Positions 39,153-47,728 are shown, counted from the stretch's first letter. The stretch is DNA of 51,444 bases from a virus (IMGVR_UViG_3300044991_001427:1-51444); one strand, 5' to 3'. The notes: generated by a model from the sequence alone, not told the origin. Numbers and translations are program-made.

Positions 39153-40022
39153 ATGCGCAGGAGTTCTGTCTTGAGCCAAGAACTTGCACCTGTTCCCAAC
39201 GGCAAGGCCGTCTCGAAGGTAGAGAAAAACAATTGGATGAGGCTTGGAAAGCAAGGAAAGTTCGAGTTGATTCCGAAAGGCGAAATTAACATCGACCACG
39301 CCTACCAGCGAGACAAGACAAGCCAGTCACGAATCCTTTCAATTGCCCGCGACTTCTCTTGGCAGGCGTTCGGCGTGCTGCTGTGCGTCCGCAGAGAAGA
39401 CGGAACCGTCTGGGCGTTTGACGGGCAGCACCGCAAGCTCGCCGCGGACAAGCGGTCCGACGTGTCAAAGCTTCCGTGCTTGGTGTTCACTGCCGACGAC
39501 TTGGAGCAAGAGGCGCGGGCGTTCCTCTCGTCAAACACGGTTCGCGGAGTTGTCGTGTCGCTCGACAAGTACCGCGCTTTGCTGACATGCAAGGATACGA
39601 CCGCGCTCATGGTGCAGGAAATGGTCAGGAGCACTGGACACCAGATCGGACGCACAACCACCGGAGTCCGATGCGTCGCTTTCCTGATGAAGGCCATGCA
39701 ACTCGACCAGGACACGCTTTTGAAAATCTGGCCGATGGCCGCAAGGATCGCGCAGGATCACGCCATCACGGACGAGCTTGTCAAGGCGCTGTTCACGACC
39801 GAAAGGGCGATGCGACGCACTGGGCAGGGAAGCCTGAGCGACAAGCACAACCAGGAAGCCATCTCGAAGCTGAGATACTACCAGTTCGACGAGTCCAACA
39901 AGAAAGCCGCGGCGTACCTTGGCGGTGGAGAGAAGACGCACGCGAGGGCACTCGTTGACTGCTTGAACTTCCGGCGCACAAAGAACCGCATCGACTTAGA
40001 CAAGGTGCCAAGCAATGCGTGA
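39153..40022 (+). CDS. ParB/DGQHR-fold protein
   Basis: 289 aa from ATG 39153 (an in-frame TTG at 39123 is the alternative). AYQRDKTSQSRILSIARDFSWQAFGVLLCVRREDGTVWAFDGQHRKLAADKRSD carries the ParB-like core with the DGQHR motif also found in DndB-type proteins; the CTP-binding ParB/Srx fold is implied. The C-terminal 150 residues are helical. It overlaps the next ParB-like gene by eight bases, so the two are coupled. Possible roles are DNA partition, transcription control or shielding of phage DNA; none is proven. Confidence 0.7.
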   Translation: MRRSSVLSQELAPVPNGKAVSKVEKNNWMRLGKQGKFELIPKGEINIDHAYQRDKTSQSRILSIARDFSWQAFGVLLCVRREDGTVWAFDGQHRKLAADKRSDVSKLPCLVFTADDLEQEARAFLSSNTVRGVVVSLDKYRALLTCKDTTALMVQEMVRSTGHQIGRTTTGVRCVAFLMKAMQLDQDTLLKIWPMAARIAQDHAITDELVKALFTTERAMRRTGQGSLSDKHNQEAISKLRYYQFDESNKKAAAYLGGGEKTHARALVDCLNFRRTKNRIDLDKVPSNA

Positions 40023-40968
40023 TCCGATGTCCGGTATCGTCCGCAAGTTAAAGCCTGGATTCTGTGAGCTTCCGATAGACAAGATCAGGTCAGACGGTGG
40101 ACGGTCGATAGACAAAAAGCACGTCAAAGCCCTGTCCGAGTCCATCGCAGTGGAAGGCCTGTTGTGCCCGGTCTCAGTGACCACGGAATCCAAGATTGTT
40201 TGCGGACGGCACCGGCTTCATGCCTGCAGGCTACTCGGCTGGAAAAAGATACCGGCTGTCGTGGTCGGCTTCGACGCGATACACGCGGAGCTGGCGGAGA
40301 TTGACGAGAACGTCGTCAGGAAAGACCTGTCAGCCATCGAGCGGAGCAAGGCACTTGCCCGTCGCAAAGAGCTGTACGAGACGTTGCATCCAGATACAGT
40401 CAAGGGTGGGGACCGCAAGAGTGAAGACGCAGAAATCAAACGGACAACTTGTCCGTCTGTTCCTTCATTCGCCGCCGACACCGCCGCCAAGACTGGTCAG
40501 TCGGAACGGCAAGTACGGCGCGACGTTGCAATCGGAATTGGAGTGCCTGACGACGTGGTCGCTGTAATAGCCGATACGAAGCTGGCCAACAACAAAAAGC
40601 AGTTGACCAAACTGGCGAAATTGGACGCAGACAAACAGCGTGCAGTTGCTAAGAAGATCGCCGACGGCGCCGCCAGCACAGTCACGTCGGCACTGAAAGA
40701 ACATCATCCGGTCGCCGACGAAGTTTGCGACGACGACCAAGCCGCCGACGGGGGCGCGGGGCCGGTCACAAGCGGCCCGCTCGCCGGAATGGAACCGGAC
40801 CCCGTCGGCGTTGATTCTGAGCCGACCACTTGTGAAGCCTACACGACGCGACTTGTCGAGTGGACCCGCAAGCAGTTCTGCAATATCGACGGACTGACAT
40901 GGGGCCACGCCATGAGTGTGTGGGCGAGACTCTCTGAGTTGAGCGCAGACCAACTTGACGCGATGTAA
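40015..40968 (+). CDS. parB: ParB-like protein with HTH (KorB type)
   Basis: 317 aa. The N-terminal nuclease-like/CTPase domain is clear: LPIDKIRSDGGRSIDKKHVKALSESIAVEGLLCPVSVTT, then VCGRHRLHACRLLGWKKIPAVVV (the GxHR motif) and IDENVVRKDLSAIERSKALARR. A helix-turn-helix-like stretch (AAKTGQSERQVRRDVAIGIGVP) follows. Family members bind parS sites and slide as clamps, or repress transcription. No ParA is in the window, so a regulatory or DNA-organising role is more likely than plasmid-type partition. Confidence 0.82.
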   Translation: MRDPMSGIVRKLKPGFCELPIDKIRSDGGRSIDKKHVKALSESIAVEGLLCPVSVTTESKIVCGRHRLHACRLLGWKKIPAVVVGFDAIHAELAEIDENVVRKDLSAIERSKALARRKELYETLHPDTVKGGDRKSEDAEIKRTTCPSVPSFAADTAAKTGQSERQVRRDVAIGIGVPDDVVAVIADTKLANNKKQLTKLAKLDADKQRAVAKKIADGAASTVTSALKEHHPVADEVCDDDQAADGGAGPVTSGPLAGMEPDPVGVDSEPTTCEAYTTRLVEWTRKQFCNIDGLTWGHAMSVWARLSELSADQLDAM

Positions 40969-40981
40969 AAGGAACCGAATC

Positions 40982-41149
40982 ATGCCAACCCCCAACTATC
41001 GCCGCTGGCTCAAAATGACGGACGAGGAAGCCCGGGCCGAATTCCGCCGGCTGGAACGTCACGACGACATCATTGAATGGATCTGCACCGTCGTTGGCTG
41101 CATTGCCGTCGGCGCGATCATCGGGTTCGGCATGTGGCTTTGGAACTGA
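40982..41149 (+). CDS. Small single-span membrane protein
   Basis: 55 aa; AAAAGGAACCG precedes ATG 40982. A charged head (MTDEEARAEFRRLERHDDIIEW) and one C-terminal transmembrane helix (VVGCIAVGAIIGFGMWLW). Tail-anchored layout. Function unknown. Confidence 0.55.
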   Translation: MPTPNYRRWLKMTDEEARAEFRRLERHDDIIEWICTVVGCIAVGAIIGFGMWLWN

Positions 41150-41186
41150 GCGTATCGGGGCATTTGGAAGCGTGGGGCATCATCCA

Positions 41187-41202
41187 GGCCCGCAAGCGGG
41201 CC
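41187..41202 (+). promoter_or_regulatory. Short GC stem-loop in a gene gap
   Basis: GGCCCG and CGGGCC pair around CAAG in the 77-base gap before 41227. No T run. Possibly an mRNA processing or stability element. Confidence 0.35.
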
Positions 41203-41226
41203 GCAAACGAGAAAGTGAGAGTACGT

Positions 41227-41475
41227 ATGGAACCCGAGTTGACCAAGGGGCTGCTGGAATCAGTGGAATTCGCCACCGACATCCTGGCGCAGCACGCCGC
41301 GACGTTGCGTGAGTCGCATGAATCGCCAGCGACCGAGGAATGGGACTCACGGGAGCTGCACATTGAGCACATGAAGTGTTTGACAGTTTGCTTCCGTCTG
41401 GAGTGCTTCGCGATGTCGCTGGCCAAGGTGTTGCGGCGCGACGAACGGCAGGACGCGGTGGCATTCGGTAACTGA
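41227..41475 (+). CDS. Hypothetical helical early protein
   Basis: 82 aa, helical throughout (MEPELTKGLLESVEFATDILAQHAATLRES, IEHMKCLTVCFRLECFAMSLAKVLRRDE). Starts at ATG 41227 with GTGAGAG upstream. A terminator follows. No family recognised. Confidence 0.55.
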   Translation: MEPELTKGLLESVEFATDILAQHAATLRESHESPATEEWDSRELHIEHMKCLTVCFRLECFAMSLAKVLRRDERQDAVAFGN

Positions 41476-41505
41476 ACATCCCGCCGGATCGTTTCCGGCG
41501 TGGTT

Positions 41506-41555
41506 CCCGGCGGCCCGATTCAATCTTGACGGTGTGTAGGGCCGCCGGGGTTTTT
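41506..41555 (+). terminator. Rho-independent terminator
   Basis: CCCGGCGGCCC (41506-41516) and GGGCCGCCGGG (41539-41549) form a perfect 11-bp stem around a 22-base loop, followed by G and TTTTT. A smaller hairpin CGCCGGA/TCCGGCG precedes it (about 41482-41500). Together they separate the small early genes from the recombination genes. Confidence 0.75.
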
Positions 41556-41575
41556 GATTCACAGGGGGATGAGCG

Positions 41576-41779
41576 ATGAGCGAAGCGGACTTACGGGCGG
41601 TGCTCCAAGCGGCGGATCGCATGTACAACGCGATTCGACAGTATTTCGCCGCAGAAGGATTCGACGAGCAGGCCAGCGCTGACCGCGAACTATTCGCGGC
41701 CTGCAACGGGTACGACACGGCCAGCGAGAATGCGGGCCCGTCGCCGCTGGTCAGTCCGCCGGACGTGAGCAGGAACTGA
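41576..41779 (+). CDS. Small acidic hypothetical protein
   Basis: 67 aa; ATG 41576 after GGGGGATGAGCG. Helical N-terminal half (SEADLRAVLQAADRMYNAIRQYFAAEGF) and a disordered C-terminus. First gene after the terminator, so it needs its own promoter or antitermination; none is obvious. Function unknown. Confidence 0.5.
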   Translation: MSEADLRAVLQAADRMYNAIRQYFAAEGFDEQASADRELFAACNGYDTASENAGPSPLVSPPDVSRN

Positions 41780-41782
41780 AGC

Positions 41783-42031
41783 ATGAGCATTTACACTCAC
41801 CAGGGATTTTGCGGTCGAGTCCCACGTGACTATCAAGAGGGTGTCTTCGACCGGCACGAGCAGCAACTAGCATGGGAGGACGAATACTATGGCTCTTTCG
41901 GGAGTGATTTCGGGGAAGCGGATGAGGCTTCGGCGTGCGTTTTTCTACGCGACGGCCGGGTGGGGGAAGTCAACCTGGGCGGGATCTTGGCCCAACCCTG
42001 TCGCGATTTGCAGCGAAAAGGGAATGGATGA
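41783..42031 (+). CDS. Small acidic protein overlapping the recombinase gene
   Basis: 82 aa. The first 35 residues (SIYTHQGFCGRVPRDYQEGVFDRHEQQLAWEDEYYG) look genuine; the rest overlaps the Sak4-like gene in another frame by 143 bases. The ribosome site GGAGG of the recombinase lies within this gene, suggesting coupling. The C-terminal part could be a by-product of the overlap. Confidence 0.45.
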   Translation: MSIYTHQGFCGRVPRDYQEGVFDRHEQQLAWEDEYYGSFGSDFGEADEASACVFLRDGRVGEVNLGGILAQPCRDLQRKGNG

Positions 42032-42740
42032 CATCGGCTGCGCGAGGTTTGAGCCGAAGTCGTGGGATGAGTTCCAACGGAACCTGCTGTCGGTCGGCAG
42101 CGAGGAACACGACTACAAGACCCTCGTCATCGACACTGCGGACTGGGTGGAGATGATTCTCCATCGCGCAATCTGTGAGAAGTTCAGCAAGGAAACCTTG
42201 TCCGATTTCGATTGGGGGCAGGGCAACGCGAAGGCCGCAAAGGCGTGGCAATGGATCGTCGGCACGATCCAGGACACGCTGGACCGCAAAGGCATGGGGT
42301 GCGTCGTGCTGGCCCATGCACGACTGGAGAAGTTCACCAGTCCCGAGGGACCGTCTTACGATCGATGGGTACCCGACCTGGCCGACGGCACCAAGGGGAC
42401 GCCGGGGGCGAGGTCGCTGTTGGTCGAGTGGGCCGATGAGGTGTTCTTTGGCAAGTACAAGGAGTACTCAGCACAAGTGGACACAAAGGGCAAGCAGGGG
42501 CGAGCCATCGGCGTTGGGTCTGGGGACCGCGTGGTGTTCACCAGCGAGCGACCCAACCATATCGCGAAGCGACACATCGAAATGCCGGACGAACTTACGT
42601 TTCCAAAGGAAAATGGGTTCGCCGTTTACCGATCGTACTGGCCGACAGGCCAGCAGCAACAGGCCGGCGCCAGCGTGGCTTCCGGCGACATTTCTGGGAT
42701 CGTGGTCGAAGGCCACAGCAAGAGGAAGGAAGCAGCATGA
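41889..42740 (+). CDS. Sak4-like AAA (RecA-type) recombinase
   Basis: 283 aa. Walker A ATAGWGKST at residues 21-29, Walker B-like TLVIDTADW, and VVLAHARLEKF make this a phage RecA-core ATPase of the AAA_24/Sak4 group, which anneals single-stranded DNA with the help of an SSB. The SSB-like DUF669 gene follows by ATGA overlap, the standard Sak4 pairing. GGAGGA precedes ATG 41889. It probably drives phage recombination and replication restart. Confidence 0.78.
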   Translation: MALSGVISGKRMRLRRAFFYATAGWGKSTWAGSWPNPVAICSEKGMDDIGCARFEPKSWDEFQRNLLSVGSEEHDYKTLVIDTADWVEMILHRAICEKFSKETLSDFDWGQGNAKAAKAWQWIVGTIQDTLDRKGMGCVVLAHARLEKFTSPEGPSYDRWVPDLADGTKGTPGARSLLVEWADEVFFGKYKEYSAQVDTKGKQGRAIGVGSGDRVVFTSERPNHIAKRHIEMPDELTFPKENGFAVYRSYWPTGQQQQAGASVASGDISGIVVEGHSKRKEAA

Positions 42741-43213
42741 GCGGGAATCTATCAGGTTTTGACGCGGGGCAGGTTGCCCCCAACAGTTTCGACATTCTTC
42801 CGGCCGGAGAGTATGACGCGGTGATCGTCACCAGCACGGTCGAAAACACCAGCAAGGGGGACGGCAAGTACCTCAAGCTGGAACTGCAAGTCCTCAACGG
42901 AGAGTTTCAAAATCGCAAGGTCTGGGACCGGCTGAACCTCTGGAATCCGTCGGCCAAGGCTACGGAAATCGCGAGAGGCACCCTCAGCGCGCTTTGCAGG
43001 TCGATTGGCGTACTCCAGCCGCAGGACAGCAGCGACCTGCACGGAAAGCCGCTGCGGATCAAGGTCACCGTGAGGAAGTCGGACGAGTTTGGCGAGCAGA
43101 ACGAAATCAAGGCATACCGGCCGCGGCTCGCCGGGCCGACGTCGGCTCCGATGATGACGCAAGATTCGCCGAGCCCCGCTTACCAACAGTTGCGGGACTC
43201 GTCGCCGTTCTGA
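42737..43213 (+). CDS. DUF669 single-strand-binding-like protein
   Basis: 158 aa, ATGA-coupled to the recombinase. ILPAGEYDAVIVTSTVENTSKGDGKYLKLELQVLNGEFQNRKVWDRLNLWNPSAKATEIARGTLSALCRSIGV matches the DUF669 pattern (an OB-like fold that coats single-stranded DNA). The C-terminal tail is Pro/Ser-rich and ends SSPF, resembling the acidic/aromatic tails of SSBs. Partner of the Sak4-like protein. Confidence 0.8.
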   Translation: MSGNLSGFDAGQVAPNSFDILPAGEYDAVIVTSTVENTSKGDGKYLKLELQVLNGEFQNRKVWDRLNLWNPSAKATEIARGTLSALCRSIGVLQPQDSSDLHGKPLRIKVTVRKSDEFGEQNEIKAYRPRLAGPTSAPMMTQDSPSPAYQQLRDSSPF

Positions 43214-43225
43214 TTTCATCCCCCT

Positions 43226-43246
43226 GGCGCGGCTTGTCGCCGCGCC
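43226..43246 (+). promoter_or_regulatory. GC hairpin ahead of the terminator
   Basis: GGCGCGGC (43226-43233) pairs with GCCGCGCC (43239-43246) around TTGTC. It stands in tandem with the hairpin at 43257-43288, together filling the gap between the DUF669 and ATPase genes. Confidence 0.5.
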
Positions 43247-43256
43247 GGTTGCTGCG

Positions 43257-43288
43257 CCCCGCGGGGCCGTGAGGCCCCGCGGGGTTTT
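43257..43288 (+). terminator. Rho-independent terminator or attenuator
   Basis: CCCCGCGGGGCC (43257-43268) and GGCCCCGCGGGG (43273-43284) form a perfect 12-bp stem with a GTGA loop and TTTT. It lies 20 bases before the ATPase start, so it may be a partial terminator lowering expression of the downstream genes. Confidence 0.7.
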
Positions 43289-43307
43289 GATGAGAAAGGA
43301 AACTGCC

Positions 43308-44570
43308 TTGAAAATCGTCAATCTGAAAACCGAAAACGTCAAGCGGCTGAAGGCCGTGGAAATCACGCCGACGGGCGACATGGTCGTCATCGGCGGGCGC
43401 AACGCGCAGGGGAAATCGTCGGTCCTGGATTCGATCGAGATGGCCCTGGGCGGGAAGGAAAGCATCCCCGACGTGCCGATCCGGCGAGGGGAGAAGTCAG
43501 CGCGAATCATCCTGCAGCTGGACGGGCCGGACGGTGGGCTGGTGATTACGCGGAGGTTCACCGAGAAGGATTCGTACATCGACATCAAGCGGGCGGACGG
43601 CGGGAAGGTTGGCGCGCCGCAGGCCCTGCTGGACTCGCTTTGCAACCGGGTGGCGTTCGATCCGCTGTCCTGGATTCGGGCGCGACCTGCGGAGCAGGTC
43701 GAAACGTTGCGAAAGCTGGTCGGGCTGGACTTCCGCCAAGCGGACAAGGAGCGGGCCGATCTGTACGCCAAACGCACCGAGATCAACCGGACGACCAAGC
43801 AGGAAGCGGCGGCGGCGGAGGCCATTCCGCAGATCGACGCGCCGGCGGCGCCCGTGAGCGTGGCGGACCTGATGGCGGAACTGCGGAGGCGGAAGGATTG
43901 CAACCGGGACATCGACGCCGGCAAGCGGAAGCGGGACGACATCGCCAACGGCATGGAGATGCTGGTCCGGCGCGCGGGCGAGATCAAGCAGAAAATCGAA
44001 ACTCTGCAGGCCAAACTGGCTGACATGCGTGCGGAGCATGCGCGGATGGCACAGCAGTTGACCGAGGCCGACGGCTCCCTCTCGACCATGCAGCCCGCCA
44101 ACGAATCCGAAATCGAACAGCAGATCCGCGACAGCGAGCAAATCAACGAGGCCATCCGCAGCAACAACGCCCGCCGTCAACACGAGGTGAACGCGGAGCA
44201 CTTCGCCAAACAGGCGGAGCAACTGACCGCAGCCATCGACAAGATCGACGCCGACAAGTCGGCAGCGCTGGCCGCGGCCCGGTGGCCGATTCCGGGGTTG
44301 TCCTTCGACGGGGACGGGATCGTTTTCAACCGCGTGCCGCTTGACCAGGCCAGCAGCGCCGAGCAGACGAGGATCGCAGTGGCCATCGGGCTGGCACTGA
44401 ACCCCAAGCTGCCCGTGGTGCTGATCCGCGACGGGAGCCTGCTGGACGAGGCCAGCTTGGCAGCCGTGGGCCAGCAGGCGGCAGCGGCCGGGGCGCAGGT
44501 CTGGGTGGAGCGAGTCGGGCGCGGGGACGAGTGCGCGGTCGTCATCGAAGACGGGGAGGTAATGACGTGA
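43308..44570 (+). CDS. Rad50/RecF-like SMC-type ATPase
   Basis: 420 aa from TTG 43308, chosen because AAGGA is correctly placed and the protein then begins (M)KIVNLKTENVKRLKAVEI like other RecF/Rad50 proteins; an ATG at 43290 sits on the terminator edge. Walker A GGRNAQGKSS, a long central coiled coil (about residues 150-320) and a C-terminal half with LDQASSAEQTRIAVAIGLAL (signature motif) and VVLIRDGSLLDEASL (Walker B region). It lacks a zinc hook. Likely works with the nucleases and helicase in recombination or end processing. Confidence 0.8.
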   Translation: MKIVNLKTENVKRLKAVEITPTGDMVVIGGRNAQGKSSVLDSIEMALGGKESIPDVPIRRGEKSARIILQLDGPDGGLVITRRFTEKDSYIDIKRADGGKVGAPQALLDSLCNRVAFDPLSWIRARPAEQVETLRKLVGLDFRQADKERADLYAKRTEINRTTKQEAAAAEAIPQIDAPAAPVSVADLMAELRRRKDCNRDIDAGKRKRDDIANGMEMLVRRAGEIKQKIETLQAKLADMRAEHARMAQQLTEADGSLSTMQPANESEIEQQIRDSEQINEAIRSNNARRQHEVNAEHFAKQAEQLTAAIDKIDADKSAALAAARWPIPGLSFDGDGIVFNRVPLDQASSAEQTRIAVAIGLALNPKLPVVLIRDGSLLDEASLAAVGQQAAAAGAQVWVERVGRGDECAVVIEDGEVMT

Positions 44571-44776
44571 TCGTCACAAAGCCTGGTAAATACCGTTGGA
44601 CACGAGACGTAGGACTGCGCGGCCCGTGGTGCATTGAGACACGCGAGGCCGGTTCGGTGATCGAGGTGACGCAAATCGACTCGCAGGGCCACAAAATATG
44701 GGGACCGGAGTTTCCAGATTGGCAGCACTGGGACCAGCCGCTGGAGGCCGTGATAGATGGAGTCTCGCCGCAATGA
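44567..44776 (+). CDS. Small hypothetical protein, GTG start
   Basis: 69 aa from GTG overlapping the ATPase stop (GTGA). Trp-rich beta protein (KYRWTRDVGLRGPWCIETREAGSVIEVTQIDSQGHKIWGPEFPDWQHW). Its stop overlaps the helicase ATG. May be an accessory factor of the ATPase or helicase. Confidence 0.55.
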   Translation: MIVTKPGKYRWTRDVGLRGPWCIETREAGSVIEVTQIDSQGHKIWGPEFPDWQHWDQPLEAVIDGVSPQ

Positions 44777-46452
44777 CCCTCCGCTGGTATCAGTCCGAAA
44801 GCGTTCAGGCCGCCTGGGACTTCCTGCGATCCAGCCCCGGCAACCCGGTGATTTGCCTGCCCACCGGGGCCGGCAAGAGCCTCGTGATCGGGGAGCTGTG
44901 CCGCGAGGCGGTCGAGCGGTGGGGCGGTCGGGTGATCGTGCTGGCCCATCGGAAGGAACTGCTCCAGCAGAACGCTGCCAAGATCCGCGCCGCCGCGCCC
45001 GGCCTGGACGTTGGCATCTACTCCGCCGGACTCGACCGGCGTGACACGGAGCATTCGGTGGTGGTGGCTGGAATCCAAAGCGTGTTCCGGCGGGCGGAGG
45101 AATTCGGGCAAAGGCACTTGGTGCTTGTGGACGAATGCCACCTGATTCAACCGGACGGATTTGGCATGTACCGCACGTTCCTGGACAGCCTGCGAAGCAT
45201 CAACCCCCGGCTGCGGATGACTGGCCTGACCGCGACCCCGTACAGGCTCGATTCGGGCCCGCTTTGCCGACCGGATGGGCTGTTCCAGAAAATCTGCTAC
45301 TCGGCCCCCGTCCGCCGGCTGATCGCCGACGGCTACCTCTGCAATTTGACGACGCGACCCGCCGCGACCACGGTGGACACGTCGGGGCTCAAGCTCCGCG
45401 GCGGGGAGTTCGTGGCCAGCGATGCCGAGCGGCTATTCTCCGGCGTTGTCGACGCAGCTTGCTCCGAGTTGGTCCGGCTGGCCGCCGGGCGCCGGGCTTG
45501 TCTCGTGTTCGCCAGCGGGGTGACTCACGCGGACCAGGTGGCAACGCACATCGAGCGGCTGACCGGGGAGCGGGTGGGCGTCGTGACCGGGGACACCTGG
45601 CCGATGCTGCGAGAGCAGACATTGAGCGACTTCCGGCAGGGCCGACTCCGCTGGTGCGTCAACGTCGATGTCCTGACCACCGGGTTCGACGCGCCGAACA
45701 TCGACTGTATCGGCGTGCTGCGGGCCACGATGAGCCCGGGCCTATTCGCCCAGATCGTGGGACGGGGGTTCCGGGTGTCGCCGGAGAAGTCCGACTGTTT
45801 GGTCCTCGACTTCGGGGGGAACATCCGCCGGCATGGCCCCATTGACAGCGACGACTACGGGGTGACCGACAAACGGCAGCGGACGGCCGGCGAGGCCCCG
45901 GTGAAGTCGTGCCCGAATTGCCATACGGAATGCCTGATCGGGGCCACGGAATGCCGGGAATGCGGATTCATCTTCCCCCGTGACCGCGAGGCGAACCATG
46001 ACCACCAGGCCGACGACAGCCAGATTCTCAGTGAGCCGGAGACGTGGCTTGTGGAGTCGATCCGCTACGCGGTGCACTACAAGCGGAAAGACCCGGAAGC
46101 CACGCCGACGCTGCGGGTGGACTACGACTGCAGGCGGGAAGGGGCATCGGGGGATCTTGCGGGGGAGGTCATTTCGGAGTGGGTTTGCCTCGAGCATGCC
46201 GGATTCGCGCGAAAGAAAGCCGAGCGATGGTGGAAAGCAAGATCCGTTCTGGATCCGCCGGAGACGATCAGCGAGGCGTGCGACCTTTGCCGCCGGGGAG
46301 CCGTCGGGGCTCCGCGGTCGATCGTGGCGGCTCGGCAGGGGCGGTTCTGGCGGGTCTTGTCTGCGGCGCTGGACGAGCGGCCGGAGGAATGGGCGAGTGA
46401 AGAGGCGGGAGTGGATCCGTTTGCAGAGGTTTTCGAGGAGGCGGTGTTTTGA
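44773..46452 (+). CDS. RadD-like superfamily 2 DNA helicase
   Basis: 559 aa. All helicase motifs are in order: Q-motif region LRWYQSESV, Walker A PTGAGKS (30-36), DECH (120-123), TATP, a VNVDVLTTGFDAP segment and QIVGRGFR (motif VI). A zinc ribbon CPNCHTECLIGATECRECG starts near residue 380, as in RadD/YejH-type helicases. The C-terminal 150 residues are extra, with another CDLCRRG pair. Role: unwinding or remodelling of forks and recombination intermediates. TTGA coupling leads to the methyltransferase. Confidence 0.83.
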   Translation: MTLRWYQSESVQAAWDFLRSSPGNPVICLPTGAGKSLVIGELCREAVERWGGRVIVLAHRKELLQQNAAKIRAAAPGLDVGIYSAGLDRRDTEHSVVVAGIQSVFRRAEEFGQRHLVLVDECHLIQPDGFGMYRTFLDSLRSINPRLRMTGLTATPYRLDSGPLCRPDGLFQKICYSAPVRRLIADGYLCNLTTRPAATTVDTSGLKLRGGEFVASDAERLFSGVVDAACSELVRLAAGRRACLVFASGVTHADQVATHIERLTGERVGVVTGDTWPMLREQTLSDFRQGRLRWCVNVDVLTTGFDAPNIDCIGVLRATMSPGLFAQIVGRGFRVSPEKSDCLVLDFGGNIRRHGPIDSDDYGVTDKRQRTAGEAPVKSCPNCHTECLIGATECRECGFIFPRDREANHDHQADDSQILSEPETWLVESIRYAVHYKRKDPEATPTLRVDYDCRREGASGDLAGEVISEWVCLEHAGFARKKAERWWKARSVLDPPETISEACDLCRRGAVGAPRSIVAARQGRFWRVLSAALDERPEEWASEEAGVDPFAEVFEEAVF

Positions 46453-47333
46453 ATCCCATCCGCGAATCCTGGACATCGGCCGACGGGCAGCATCGCATCC
46501 TCGACAAGATTATCTGCGGTGACAACGTAGCGACAATGCAGACATTTCCCGATGGCTGCATCGACCTGACCGTGACGAGCCCGCCATACGATAACCTGCG
46601 GACCTACGGCGGTCATACATGGGACTTTGAGGCGGTGGCACAGCAACTCTGGCGAGTTACCAAGCCCGGTGGCGTTGTCGTCTGGGTGGTTGCCGATGCG
46701 ACGGTGAACGGGAGCGAGACAGGGACCAGTTTTCGGCAGGCGTTGCGGTTTATGGAGATCGGATTTCGGTTGCATGATACGATGATTTGGGAGAAGCCGA
46801 ATCCACGCCCGACGCAGAACAACCGCTACGAATCAGCGTTTGAGTATTGCTTTGTGTTTTCGAGCGGTTCGCCGACAACAGTGAACCTGATTCGAGAACG
46901 AACGGTAACGAATGGTTGGGCCGTAAAACATCGCGCAGTTGGCGGCCGGGTGGAAGTTGCTTCTGAAGGCGGACGATACAGGCACAAAGAAACCAAGATC
47001 AAGCGTAACGTCTGGTCAATTCAGATCGGTGATAGCGGATTGGGTCAACCGGCAGCGTTCCCCGAATCCCTAGCCCGTGACCACATCCTAAGCTGGAGCA
47101 ACGAGGGGGACGTAGTGCTTGACCCGTTCGCGGGCAGCGGTACGACCTGCAAGATGGCCCGAGCGATGGGGCGGCGGTACGTCGGTATCGAGATCAACCC
47201 GGACTATTGCGAAATCTGCCGGAAGCGGCTGGCTCAAAATGTTCTGGAATTCGGCATCGAGCGGATGGAACGCGAGGCCGCCCGGCATCCGCTGCTCGAG
47301 CCCAAACCCCTAACCCAAAGGAGCCTGATTTGA
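46449..47333 (+). CDS. Solitary DNA adenine/cytosine-N4 methyltransferase
   Basis: 294 aa from a TTG overlapping the helicase stop, with GGAGG upstream. The catalytic TSPPY (43-47) precedes the AdoMet motif DPFAGSGTT (225-233), the beta-class order. KRNVWSIQIGDSG and VGIEINPDYCEI are further family signatures. TSPPY occurs in both N4-cytosine and N6-adenine enzymes, so the base is not fixed. No cognate restriction enzyme of matched specificity is evident, so it probably masks phage DNA from host restriction. Confidence 0.85.
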   Translation: MNPIRESWTSADGQHRILDKIICGDNVATMQTFPDGCIDLTVTSPPYDNLRTYGGHTWDFEAVAQQLWRVTKPGGVVVWVVADATVNGSETGTSFRQALRFMEIGFRLHDTMIWEKPNPRPTQNNRYESAFEYCFVFSSGSPTTVNLIRERTVTNGWAVKHRAVGGRVEVASEGGRYRHKETKIKRNVWSIQIGDSGLGQPAAFPESLARDHILSWSNEGDVVLDPFAGSGTTCKMARAMGRRYVGIEINPDYCEICRKRLAQNVLEFGIERMEREAARHPLLEPKPLTQRSLI

Positions 47334-47335
47334 CC

Positions 47336-47728
47336 ATGACCGACCGTACCCCAATGGACATCGCCGCCGGAGAGCTGCTGAGCATTGTGACGGAGAAAGA
47401 GGCCGCCAACGTAAGCTGGGACCAATTTGTCCAGGGCCTGCGCAAAGCGGTCGAGGCGGCGCAACACCGCCTGGACATTTGCCTGCGCATCGAGACCAGC
47501 TTTGACGCCGACCGCCAAAAGACACTGTTCCCCGTGGTGCCCCCGCCGAAAAAAGAGCGTGCCAAGCGGCGCGTCATGATGCACGCCTGCGAAGGGGAAG
47601 AAGACGCCGACGGGAAGCCGGCGGCAAAGTTTGAGTGCCGAAAGTGCGGTCGCAAAACGGACTGGATTCAGATGGAAGCGAGCGCAGCAAAGCGCGGTCT
47701 CCCGTGCCCGACGTGCAACCAGGAATAG
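47336..47728 (+). CDS. Zinc-finger-tailed hypothetical protein
   Basis: 130 aa; ATG 47336 two bases after the methyltransferase stop, with AAAGGAG upstream. Helical N-terminal half (PMDIAAGELLSIVTEKEAANVSWDQFVQGLRKAVEAAQHRL), a basic linker (PPPKKERAKRRV) and a C-terminal CRKCG...CPTC zinc ribbon. Likely a nucleic-acid-binding early protein. No family named. Confidence 0.6.
   Translation: MTDRTPMDIAAGELLSIVTEKEAANVSWDQFVQGLRKAVEAAQHRLDICLRIETSFDADRQKTLFPVVPPPKKERAKRRVMMHACEGEEDADGKPAAKFECRKCGRKTDWIQMEASAAKRGLPCPTCNQE

Noticed and set aside
42752-44167. 471-codon minus-strand open frame
   Set aside because: Crosses the DUF669 and ATPase genes and both GC hairpins; Ser/Arg-rich shadow.
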